From: SYOC01 sp964441775
Lineage (GTDB): Bacteria > Desulfobacterota > Binatia > Bin18
DNA length: 64,000 bases
Reading direction: 5' to 3'
NCBI GenBank assembly: GCA_964441775.1
Contig: CAYTVL010000030.1
Location: forward strand, 11,068-75,067
The position numbers and the translations under genes are program-made. The notes under the pieces were generated by a model. It saw only the letters and a list, made by a program, of their open reading frames with translations, was not told the DNA's origin and made no database searches. Numbering within the stretch: the first letter of the stretch is position 1; every line of letters starts with the position of its first letter. Positions 51,639 through 59,660 of this stretch are shown piece by piece.

Positions 51639-52978
51639 GATGAGAATTCCTTCACTAATCGCTCAATCTGTTCACGGGCGTGCAGCTCAGTCACACACAG
51701 CAGCAGATGATTTTTTAGCTCTGGATACCAGTCCTCTAACAAAACGCCTGCAATCACGCCCCGCTCTTTGAGCTTGCCCCACCGTGCGCGCGCGTCCTCA
51801 ACTTCGATGACAAATTCATTGAAGAACGATCCCGAGAACGGGGCGCGACAACCAGTCTGTTGTAATAACAGCTCACGAGCGAAGTGGCTTTTTTTGACAT
51901 TGCGCTCAGCCAGCTCACGCAAACCCTGCTTACCCATCAGCGAAAGAAAAACAGTCACGGCCAGTGCACACAGCCCTTGGTTCGTACAGATATTAGAGGT
52001 TGCTTTTTCACGCCGGATGTGTTGCTCGCGTGTCGCTAATGTTAATACGAATCCCCGTCGCCCTTCTTGGTCCACTGTTTCACCGACGAGGCGACCTGGC
52101 ATGTTACGAAGGAACCGCTCGCGACAGGCAAAGAGTCCAACCCCAGGACCACCATAACTCACCGGAATTCCCAAACTCTGGCCTTCGGCGACAGCGATGT
52201 CAGCGCCCAGCCCTCCGGGTGATTTGAGGAGACCCAGCGCCAGAGCTTCAGTAGTTGCTGTGATGGTCAGTGCGCCTCGCTGCTGAGCCAGGGCGCTCAC
52301 GGAGACGACATCTTCAATCACGCCGAAGACATTGGGGTAGCCCAGCACGACGCAACTGCTCTGATCGTTGAGCAATCGCTCTAATACCTGCATATCCACA
52401 CGACCATCGGCAGCCCACGGCAGGTCCACGACGTGGCTACCAGGAGCGCCTTCGAGGTAGGTTTGGATCACCTGGCGATATTGCGGATGTAAAGAACGAG
52501 CCGCCAATACAGTAGCACGCTGCGGCAGGATGCGTTTGGCCATCAACACCGCCTCGGCAGTGGCGGAGGCGCCATCGTACATGCTGGCGTTTGCTACATC
52601 CAACCCGAGCAGCGTCGCAACCAAGGATTGAAACTCGAAGATTGCTTGCAACGTGCCCTGACTCACTTCTGGTTGATACGGCGTGTAAGCGGTGGCGAAT
52701 TCCGAGCGTTGGATAATCTGATCAACAACGACCGGCGAGAAGTGCGCGTAGGCTCCCGCGCCAAGAAAAGCGACCGTATCCGGCGCCGTACGATTCAGTT
52801 GCGCCAACGCCGTCAGCCGCGTGATCGTGTCCGTTTCTGATAGCCCGAGCGGAAGCTCCATAGCGGCTTGCCGACGGAGCGCCTCTGGAATGTGCGCGAA
52901 CAACGTGTCAACCGTGTCCGCTCCCACCGCCATTAGCATGACGGTAATGTCGTGTTCAGTGTGGGGAATGTAACGCAT
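51635..52978 (-). CDS. gcvPA: Glycine dehydrogenase (decarboxylating) subunit 1
   Basis: Partner half of the split P-protein. The 447-residue product has YIPHTEHDITVMLMAVGADT at the N-terminus, FLGAGAYAHFSPVVVDQI, TPYQPEVSQGTLQAIFEFQ and ATREQHIRREKATSNICTNQ, all standard. Split GcvPA/GcvPB occurs in many bacteria. It is 33 bp after a crotonase gene on the same strand rather than after gcvH, an unusual arrangement. Confidence 0.96.
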   Translation of the reverse strand: MRYIPHTEHDITVMLMAVGADTVDTLFAHIPEALRRQAAMELPLGLSETDTITRLTALAQLNRTAPDTVAFLGAGAYAHFSPVVVDQIIQRSEFATAYTPYQPEVSQGTLQAIFEFQSLVATLLGLDVANASMYDGASATAEAVLMAKRILPQRATVLAARSLHPQYRQVIQTYLEGAPGSHVVDLPWAADGRVDMQVLERLLNDQSSCVVLGYPNVFGVIEDVVSVSALAQQRGALTITATTEALALGLLKSPGGLGADIAVAEGQSLGIPVSYGGPGVGLFACRERFLRNMPGRLVGETVDQEGRRGFVLTLATREQHIRREKATSNICTNQGLCALAVTVFLSLMGKQGLRELAERNVKKSHFARELLLQQTGCRAPFSGSFFNEFVIEVEDARARWGKLKERGVIAGVLLEDWYPELKNHLLLCVTELHAREQIERLVKEFSS

Positions 52979-53011
52979 AGTTAGTCACAAAGCTCATGGT
53001 TGAAACTAGCT

Positions 53012-53716
53012 CTAGTACAATCGCGGCCCGATGAAGACGCCGTCCACGAAATGCTTGGTCTTGGTTGCCGCCTTTTGCGGCAGCCTCAATAATTCCTCGG
53101 TCAGCTTGTGGACCGCGGGCATGAGTTCACGGTCTTCCACCACCTGATTGACCATCCCCAGTTCATACAATTGGCGCGCTGTGAAATGACGGCACAGAAT
53201 CATCGCCTCTTTTGCGCGCCACGGCCCCAGCCGCGCCGCCATAACCATCGCCGGTCCGCCCGTGAACGCAGCCCCCAATTCGACCTCCGGAACCCAGAAC
53301 TCGGCGTGCTCCACCGAAACAATAAAATCGAATGCGGTGGCAAGCGCCCACCCGCCTCCTACCGCATAGCCATTTACGGCGGCAATTGTCATACAGTCCA
53401 GGCGCGTAATCTGATCGAAGCAACGTCCGACTGCACGTCCGACCGCGCGAGCCTCGCCGCGACTTGCCGAGAACACTCGCACCAGTTCCTCCCGATCCTT
53501 GATCCCTTTTACCGCCGACATGTCCGCGCCTGCAGAGAATGCTACCCCTGCGCCAGTCACGATCAGAACGCGCACCTCGCGATCATTCCGCACGTCGCGG
53601 ATGAGATCTTCGAGATCATTCATCACCTGTGGGTTCATACAGTTCCGCCGCTCCGGGCGATTGAAGGTGATGGTCGCGACCGCACCATCCTTCTCACAGA
53701 GAAAATTGTTTGCCAT
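53012..53716 (-). CDS. Enoyl-CoA hydratase/isomerase family protein (crotonase)
   Basis: A 234-residue crotonase-fold protein, slightly short for the family. It has TFNRPERRNCMNPQVMNDLE, GAGVAFSAGADMSAVKGI (oxyanion-hole strand) and NGYAVGGGWALATAFDFIVS. In classical enoyl-CoA hydratase the second residue after GGG is the catalytic Glu; here the sequence is GGGWA, so that Glu is replaced by Ala, while the later PEVELG Glu is kept. It may therefore catalyse another crotonase reaction. CAGGAGTCAC precedes the ATG. Located between the CoA-transferase fusion and gcvPA on the same strand. Confidence 0.82.
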   Translation of the reverse strand: MANNFLCEKDGAVATITFNRPERRNCMNPQVMNDLEDLIRDVRNDREVRVLIVTGAGVAFSAGADMSAVKGIKDREELVRVFSASRGEARAVGRAVGRCFDQITRLDCMTIAAVNGYAVGGGWALATAFDFIVSVEHAEFWVPEVELGAAFTGGPAMVMAARLGPWRAKEAMILCRHFTARQLYELGMVNQVVEDRELMPAVHKLTEELLRLPQKAATKTKHFVDGVFIGPRLY

Positions 53717-53764
53717 ACAAAATGTGACTCCTGCGCGCCGGTCGCGCCCTACCCTTCCTGTGCG

Positions 53765-56173
53765 TTAATATAAAATCTGCTGCTCTCTTAGTTGAGCAAT
53801 GGCTTCGTCTGAGTACCCCAAGACGTCGCGTAAAATTTCATCTGTATGTTGCCCGAGCAGCGGCGCCGGGGAGCGGACCCCATTCGGGGCGTTGGTCAAC
53901 AACCACGGAATCCCGGCATGCGTTTGTGCTCCCACTTGCGGATGGGGCAGGCGAGTAAAAAATCCACGCCCATTGAGGTGAGCATCCTCCACCAAATCTT
54001 TACTGCTCATCGAAGGAAAGGCGGCAACACCCGCTGCCTGCAACGTGCGAGTGAGCTCCCAGCGGTCCTGCTGTGTCGTCCAGGCAGTGACGAGTTGCTC
54101 TAACTCGTCTTCATGCGCCTTGCGATCACTGACGGTGCGAAAACGCGGATCGTCCATCAACTGCGATTGTCCTATCACGCGACACAACGCCCGCCACTCT
54201 TCTTCGGAGCCACAAGCGATCGCTACCCAGGCGTCTTCTCCCTGACAACGAAAACAGTTATGCGGCGCCATCCATACATCACGGTTGCCCTGTCGCGATG
54301 GTTCCGCGCCGTTCATGGCGTATTCCATCCATCCCTCGGCGGCTAACACCGTCGCCGCGCTCCACAAGGGCACGTCGATATATTGCCCGTGTCCCGTGCG
54401 TTGGCGCGCGGCCAAGGCCGCGCAAATAGCGGACGCCGCCATGATACCGGCATTAGGATCACCGATAGACACACCGAGTTCTTGCGGCGGGCCATCTGGA
54501 TAGCCCGTCAAGGCGGATAGCCCGGTGAGCGGCGGAATGGCGGGACCATACCCCATATACCCTTTGAGTGGGCCGGTATGACCGTACCCAGAAATCGAGA
54601 CCACGATCAGACCAGGTTTCAACTTCTTTAACTCCTCGTAGCCGAGCCCTATTTCCTCCATCACTCCGGTGGCAAAGTTGTCAATCACTACATCACTGTG
54701 CTGAATCAACTTCTTCGCTAACGCCAGACCCTCCGCCTTGCGCAAGTTGAGCTGAATACTTTTTTTGCCTTGGTTCCATTGGTTGAACGGACCCGACGCA
54801 TCATACCCAGGCTTCACTCCTTTGGGCGCAATCGGCAAGCGCCGCATGAGATCCAGATGTGCTTGCGATTCAATCTTGATGACTTCGGCGCCCAGGTGCG
54901 CGAGGTGCATCGTACAATAAGGACCTGCCCACACCCAGGAAAAGTCAGCGACCCGCAGACCTTCGAGGGGAAGCTGAGACATTCGCAGTCGGGAGTTCGG
55001 GGTTAGTGACTTGGAACTTGGAGCTTGGAGCTTGAAACTTGAAACCTCAGCATTGTGTTCCCCCAGCAATGGCGCTGGTCGACGAATCTGCCACCAAGGT
55101 TCGTGCAACTGGTATGGAGCGCCAAAATGCGTGAGCGCGCCAGCACGAGGATGCGTGACCTCGACAAAAAAGTTTCGGGCGCGCAGTTGCTCTTGTCGCG
55201 CTAAGCCCGCCATCGTCAACACCGGCGCGAAGCATAGCCGCCGCGCTTGCCCGGCATGGAACAAGTCTTCCACCTTCCATTGCCGTGTCCACTCTTCCAC
55301 ATACACTCTGAGCGCGTCTTGATTCTTAATCCGATTGGTGCGTCCCGAAAAAATGTCCCACGTGGTCCACTCGGGCTTACCCATAAGGTCCACCAACCGT
55401 TCCCATTGGTCCTCTTCTGGACAGACCAGGAAAATGAGCCCGTCCTGGCACTCGTACATGCCCCAGGGATACATGTAGCGTTGCCCCAAACGCGAAGCGA
55501 CGCGCCCCAAGTAGCTATAGTAGACAATCGCTTGCTCCAAGAACGAGACAATGAACGCTTGCACAGAGAGATCGATATGCTCACCAACGCCAGTCGACAG
55601 CGCCTTCGTGTATGCTGCAAGGGTCGCCGTCGCCGCCGCAAATCCACCTTGGAAATCACATTGCTGACCGAACGCTTTGAGAGGGGGGAGGTCTGGACGA
55701 TCAGACGCGCCGGGACTCAACCACGCCCAGCCGCCTGCGTGCGCAACAGTTAACTCATAGGCATGATAATCCTTATGCGGCCCAGTCAACCCAAAAGGCG
55801 AAATCGAGCACATCACCAGTCGCGGGTTCAGCTCACGAAAGGTGTCGTAGACGATCCCTCGCGCGGCCATTTCCCGTGGAGGATAGTTATGCACCAGCAG
55901 ATCCGCCCAGCGTACGAGCCGATGCAGCTCCTCCTGCTGGTGGCCCAAGTCGAGCGCCACGCCTCGCTTGTTGGTATTCAGATACAGAAAGAGACCGCTT
56001 TTTTCTGGGTCTGCCATCCCATTGGGGAATGGACCTCGTCGGCGCGCTGGATCCCCCTGAGGTTCTTCCACCTTGATGACATCCGCACCGAGATCAGCCA
56101 TTAATTTGGTCGCAGTGGCGGCAGAGACCATCGTCCCTAACTCCAATACTTTCACACCATCAAGTCCAAACAT
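53765..56173 (-). CDS. Fused tandem CaiB/BaiF (class III) CoA-transferase
   Basis: An 802-residue ORF with two complete class III CoA-transferase domains. Domain 1 (about 1-380) begins VLELGTMVSAATATKLMADL with DVIKVEEPQGDPAR and TNKRGVALDL. Domain 2 (about 398-802) begins VADFSWVWAGPYCTMHLAHL with IKIESQ, NQGKKSIQLNLRK and GQYIDVPLW. Such enzymes move CoA between acyl-CoAs and acids. The linker (about 378-397) is encoded by a 7-bp tandem repeat of intergenic character, and MSQLPLEGL after it (ATG at 54982) looks like the native start of a second gene. It could be one fusion or an artefactual joining of two genes. Confidence 0.85.
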   Translation of the reverse strand: MFGLDGVKVLELGTMVSAATATKLMADLGADVIKVEEPQGDPARRRGPFPNGMADPEKSGLFLYLNTNKRGVALDLGHQQEELHRLVRWADLLVHNYPPREMAARGIVYDTFRELNPRLVMCSISPFGLTGPHKDYHAYELTVAHAGGWAWLSPGASDRPDLPPLKAFGQQCDFQGGFAAATATLAAYTKALSTGVGEHIDLSVQAFIVSFLEQAIVYYSYLGRVASRLGQRYMYPWGMYECQDGLIFLVCPEEDQWERLVDLMGKPEWTTWDIFSGRTNRIKNQDALRVYVEEWTRQWKVEDLFHAGQARRLCFAPVLTMAGLARQEQLRARNFFVEVTHPRAGALTHFGAPYQLHEPWWQIRRPAPLLGEHNAEVSSFKLQAPSSKSLTPNSRLRMSQLPLEGLRVADFSWVWAGPYCTMHLAHLGAEVIKIESQAHLDLMRRLPIAPKGVKPGYDASGPFNQWNQGKKSIQLNLRKAEGLALAKKLIQHSDVVIDNFATGVMEEIGLGYEELKKLKPGLIVVSISGYGHTGPLKGYMGYGPAIPPLTGLSALTGYPDGPPQELGVSIGDPNAGIMAASAICAALAARQRTGHGQYIDVPLWSAATVLAAEGWMEYAMNGAEPSRQGNRDVWMAPHNCFRCQGEDAWVAIACGSEEEWRALCRVIGQSQLMDDPRFRTVSDRKAHEDELEQLVTAWTTQQDRWELTRTLQAAGVAAFPSMSSKDLVEDAHLNGRGFFTRLPHPQVGAQTHAGIPWLLTNAPNGVRSPAPLLGQHTDEILRDVLGYSDEAIAQLREQQILY
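55010..55044. repeat. Heptad tandem repeat inside the CoA-transferase fusion linker
   Basis: Five 7-bp units of the form CTTGGAA/CTTGGAG/CTTGAAA run from 55010 to 55044. Repeats of this kind (TTTCAAG on the other strand) are typical noncoding spacers in some environmental genomes. Here they are read in frame as SFKLQAPSSK. Confidence 0.85.
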
Positions 56174-56416
56174 GTAGATGCTCCTGAGCCATGAGTTGAC
56201 CCACTACACCACGACCTCTTGGACGTGTCCACTCCGAGCCCTGCGGCTGGGCTTAGGAGGCATTCCGCTCGGCGAGAAGAACACCGGAGTCCGTGTCACG
56301 ACGCTGGGCTCTATTCCCACAGGCTCAGCGCTTTACGCTCGTGAGCTTGCACAACGCCCAGAAGTGGCATACTGAGCAAGTGACAGTCCACTCATCCATC
56401 CGAGACGAGGAGCGTC

Positions 56417-57469
56417 ATGAAATTTGGCGTCTTGTATGATTGTCGCAACCCTCCCCAGAGCGAGTGGTTCCAGCCATGGCCAGAGTTCTACACTGGTCTC
56501 TTCAACCATATGCAGGAGATGGAACGGCTGGGGTTCGATACCCTTAGCTTCGCTGAACATCACGGGGACCCGGAAGGCTATAACCCCAGCATGGCGGTGA
56601 CACTGACGGCCGCCGCCATGCGCACCCAGCGGGTCCGCATTTGTTCGAATATCATTCAGCTTCCGCTCTATCACCCCGTGCTGCTGGCCGAGCAACTTGC
56701 CGTGCTTGATATTCTCTCGAACGGCCGCTTGGACGTCGGCCTCGGCCAAGGCGCACAACCGTTCGCTATGGAATTCCGGATGCTCGGGGTAAACCCCAAG
56801 ACGAGATCCAGCCGCTTCGAAGAAGGCCTCGAGATTCTGCTTCGCTGCTGGACCGAAGACCAGCCCTTTGATTTCCACGGCCAGCATTGGGATCTCACCG
56901 GCGTGTGGCTCAACCCCAAGCCGTTACAGAAACCGCACCCGCCGACCTTTATCGTAGCGCCGTTCTCTACCAAGGCGATGGATCGTGTGGCGCGCTTTGG
57001 CCTAGATGTTGGGGGCTGGGGCGGCTTCTTTACTGGTCTCACAGGGGGTGAGACATGGCAACGCTGGCAAGGGGATTGGCGCGCGGCGTGCGAGCGGAAT
57101 GGACGCAGCCCCACCTTTGCGAAGATCAATACGTTTGGAAGCTGCTTCGTGACCGATGATCCGGATAAAGCGTGGGCAGCGCACCGCAAAGGAGCATTCG
57201 CGAGCTTCCATTACGAGCGGCAGGGTGTACACCCCTATACCTCAGTCTTTCTAGAGACCGCGCCCCAGAAGCCGGAAGACCTCCCTAACTGGCAACGGCT
57301 GTTTCTGACGCCCGCGCAGGCGATTGCCGAGCTCCGCCAGGTCTATGCCGATGGGAGACCGGGCGAGTTGCACCTCATGGCAAACCGAGCAGGGATGAGT
57401 TGGGAGCAGTCGGCCGAGTACTTGCGAAACTTTGCTGAACAGGTCATTCCTGCGGTGAGGGAGTTGTAG
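56417..57469 (+). CDS. LLM class flavin-dependent oxidoreductase (luciferase-like monooxygenase)
   Basis: A 350-residue TIM-barrel flavoprotein. It starts MKFGVLYDCRNPPQSEWFQP and has GFDTLSFAEHHGDPEGYNPS, TQRVRICSNIIQLPLYHPV, QLAVLDILSNGRLDVGLGQG and KPHPPTFIVAPFSTKAMDRV, the usual FMN-linked LLM pattern with the AEHH metal-free active-site His pair of luciferase-like enzymes. Known members oxidise aldehydes, alkanes and cyclic ketones (type II Baeyer-Villiger). It has GACGAGGAGCGTC before the ATG and is 31 bp upstream of an oxocamphor-hydrolase-like gene, which supports a cyclic ketone role. Confidence 0.87.
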   Translation: MKFGVLYDCRNPPQSEWFQPWPEFYTGLFNHMQEMERLGFDTLSFAEHHGDPEGYNPSMAVTLTAAAMRTQRVRICSNIIQLPLYHPVLLAEQLAVLDILSNGRLDVGLGQGAQPFAMEFRMLGVNPKTRSSRFEEGLEILLRCWTEDQPFDFHGQHWDLTGVWLNPKPLQKPHPPTFIVAPFSTKAMDRVARFGLDVGGWGGFFTGLTGGETWQRWQGDWRAACERNGRSPTFAKINTFGSCFVTDDPDKAWAAHRKGAFASFHYERQGVHPYTSVFLETAPQKPEDLPNWQRLFLTPAQAIAELRQVYADGRPGELHLMANRAGMSWEQSAEYLRNFAEQVIPAVREL

Positions 57470-57500
57470 CCTGTCAGACATAAAGAAGGAGGATATCTGT

Positions 57501-58337
57501 ATGAGTACGACCACTGACGAACGACCTAATTCCCGGGCGAGCGCGCAACGCCAGGGGTTCGTGAACCGACCTCGATTCGAGGACTACCGGGAGAAATATG
57601 CGACGTACTTTACCATGGAGCGCCGCAACGGCATTCTCCAGGTGCAGATGCACACCAAGGGGGGACCCGTCATGTACGGCCTCCCCATTCACAACGCCTG
57701 GTCCCAGCTCTGGCTCGACGTCGGCAATGATCCAGACAACGAAGTGCTCATCTTCGGCGGCACGGGGGATAAGTGGATCGCTGGGTTTGATCCGGATTTC
57801 GCCACGCATTCGTTACGCGACATGCCTGCCGATGCGTTCTACGATCAGATCTACACAGATGCGACCAAGTTGCTGGAGGCATTCATCTTTAACATTGACA
57901 TTCCCACCATTGCTTGCATCAATGGCTCGGGCTTGCACACGGAATTCGCTCTCTTATGTGACCTGACGTTGTGCGCGGAGCACGTAGAGCTGTTCGACCC
58001 GCATTTTCCCTTCAACCTGGTGCCTGGAGACGGACAGGGGCTGACGTTCCAAGAGTTGATGGGACCGAAGCGCGCGGCGTACTATCTATACACTGGTGAC
58101 AAGATCACCGCACAGATGGCGAAGGAGATGGGTCTGGTCAACGAAGTGCTGCCGCTTGACCGGCTGCTGCCACGCGCATGGGAGATCGCCGAGAAGATTA
58201 TGCAGAAGCCACGCAGCATCCGACGGTTGACCAGTGCGGTGTTGCGACGGCAATGGAAGCAACGGCTAGTACAAGATTTGGGGTTCCACATCGCCCATGA
58301 GCTATTGGGCATGCACCTGCAGGAAGGGTCCCGCTAA
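57501..58337 (+). CDS. Crotonase similar to 6-oxocamphor hydrolase
   Basis: A 278-residue crotonase-fold enzyme. The segments YREKYATYFTMERRNGILQV and VQMHTKGG resemble the 6-oxocamphor hydrolase N-terminus; INGSGLHTEFALLCDLTL, DPHFPFNLVPGDGQGLTF and the C-terminal IAHELLG match the positions of its catalytic His, His, Asp and Glu as I recall them (His in the H-T-E, PHFP, PGDG and AHE). That enzyme cleaves C-C bonds of cyclic beta-diketones without CoA. Substrate here is inferred. AAGGAGGATATCTGT precedes the ATG; the gene is between an LLM monooxygenase and an amidohydrolase. Confidence 0.8.
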   Translation: MSTTTDERPNSRASAQRQGFVNRPRFEDYREKYATYFTMERRNGILQVQMHTKGGPVMYGLPIHNAWSQLWLDVGNDPDNEVLIFGGTGDKWIAGFDPDFATHSLRDMPADAFYDQIYTDATKLLEAFIFNIDIPTIACINGSGLHTEFALLCDLTLCAEHVELFDPHFPFNLVPGDGQGLTFQELMGPKRAAYYLYTGDKITAQMAKEMGLVNEVLPLDRLLPRAWEIAEKIMQKPRSIRRLTSAVLRRQWKQRLVQDLGFHIAHELLGMHLQEGSR

Positions 58338-58358
58338 TCGACGCAAGGAACATGTACA

Positions 58359-59213
58359 ATGACAATGCAGACTCCCACGATTGACTCCCAAGTCCATGCC
58401 TACGAACGCAATCGCCCGGAGCGGCCGTGGCGCAACTTCTTGGTGGGGCCAGCGGAAGTCACCGGCGACGACATGGTGGCCGCGATGGACGCAGTCGGCG
58501 TCGATGGGGCGTTGCTGGTGTCGCCCTTCACGCTGTATCGCTATGATGCCAGCTACGCCCTCGAGGTGTACGCGAAACATCCAGGCCGGTTCGGCTTGAT
58601 CAAGCCCTTCGATCCTCGGTCAGAAGCCGTCGCCGAAGAGATCGCAGAGTGGGCGCGGACCCCGGGCGTGGTCGGCGCCCGCCTCATGCTCACGCCCCGG
58701 TCAGGCCCAGCGGACGATCCGGGTCTCAATCGTATCTTCGCTGCTGGCGCCACCGCTGGGATTCCGGTGAATGTGCTGGGCTGGGGCCAGTTGGCGCTCG
58801 TACGGGACCTGGCCCGCCGCCATCCCAACACCCAGGTGGTGATCGATCATGTAGGGCTGCTCCAACCTTTTGCGCCCCCGCCGCCGCCCGACCCGTTCGC
58901 CGAATTAGCTACCGTGGTGGCGCTGGCAGCCTGCGACAACGTAGCCATCAAGATTTCCGGAGCCTGTACCCTGTCTCATCAGCCCTTTCCGTACCCGGAC
59001 ATTTGGGAGCCGCTGGGCCAGATCTTCAAAGCGTTCGGCTTCGAACGCTGCTTATGGGGCACCGACTGGACCCGAGCTGTGGGCTTGTTGACCTACAAGC
59101 AAGGCGTGGAGGCGTTCCGGGTTACGGACCAGCTCTCGGAGGCAGAGCGTGCCGCCCTCATGGGTGGGAGTCTCGCGAAGATTTATCGCTGGTCGCCGGA
59201 CCTGCGTAGGTAG
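58359..59213 (+). CDS. Amidohydrolase family protein (amidohydrolase 2)
   Basis: A 284-residue TIM-barrel metal-dependent hydrolase/decarboxylase. It starts TIDSQVHAYERNRPERPW (the metal motif here is SQVH rather than DxH), has VVIDHVGLLQPFAPPPPP with the His ligand, CLWGTDWTRAVGL with the Asp ligand, and MGGSLAKIYRW at the end. Members include lactonases and 2-keto or aromatic acid decarboxylases. Lying after a putative monooxygenase and C-C hydrolase, it could hydrolyse a lactone or act on the ring-opened acid. AAGGAACATGTACA precedes the ATG. Confidence 0.85.
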   Translation: MTMQTPTIDSQVHAYERNRPERPWRNFLVGPAEVTGDDMVAAMDAVGVDGALLVSPFTLYRYDASYALEVYAKHPGRFGLIKPFDPRSEAVAEEIAEWARTPGVVGARLMLTPRSGPADDPGLNRIFAAGATAGIPVNVLGWGQLALVRDLARRHPNTQVVIDHVGLLQPFAPPPPPDPFAELATVVALAACDNVAIKISGACTLSHQPFPYPDIWEPLGQIFKAFGFERCLWGTDWTRAVGLLTYKQGVEAFRVTDQLSEAERAALMGGSLAKIYRWSPDLRR

Positions 59214-59660
59214 AGTGGAGGAAGGTTGGGTGGAATTAAACAAAAGGTGGAAAAGTTTCGCAGAGACCGGCTTGGTTCGGCTGCAAGATGGAGGGAGAGG
59301 GAAGTCTCTAACGAAAGCTGAACCAGACTCTCGACTTCACGAAGAACGGCAATAAAGTCAGGAGCCTGAGAGGCAATGACATTCTCCTCATTGCCCTCGT
59401 GTTTCTGATGCGGATAGGTTGGGAGATTCAAGCGCTTAGGACTACGGGACAAAACTCCTCCAGTCTGGCAAACCGTCAACGTGTCATTGCGAGGGGAGCG
59501 AAGCAATCTTTGCTTTAGGTTTTCGATTCTTGCGAGATTGCTTCGTCGTCTACGACTCCTCGCAATGACAGGCTCCTTGATTTCCGTTCGTGGGTTTTGT
59601 CTCAAAGTCCTTAAGGTTGCCATAGCGTTTCCTCTTTTTTCTTCTGCGGTAATTTCCTCT
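59214..59660. other. Intergenic region without supported gene
   Basis: The 447 bp between the amidohydrolase and cyclase copy 2 hold a large palindromic repeat (59482-59570). Open frames across it (for example the minus frame with repeated Arg-Ser) come from the repeat and show no protein family. No promoter or tRNA was seen. Confidence 0.7.
59482..59570. repeat. Large dispersed palindromic repeat (GTCATTGCGAGG type)
   Basis: Outer arms TGTCATTGCGAGG (59482-59494) and CCTCGCAATGACA (59558-59570) are perfect inverted repeats; inner arms CGAAGCAATCT (59499-59509) and AGATTGCTTCG (59535-59545) are also perfect. This nested palindrome is a known kind of dispersed intergenic repeat in many environmental bacteria, possibly a miniature mobile element. 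Only one full copy is in this window. Confidence 0.9.

Noticed and set aside
56174..56416. Divergent promoter between the CoA-transferase and LLM genes
   Set aside because: Only weak -35 and -10 matches (TTGCAC with TACTGA) were seen; not enough to annotate.
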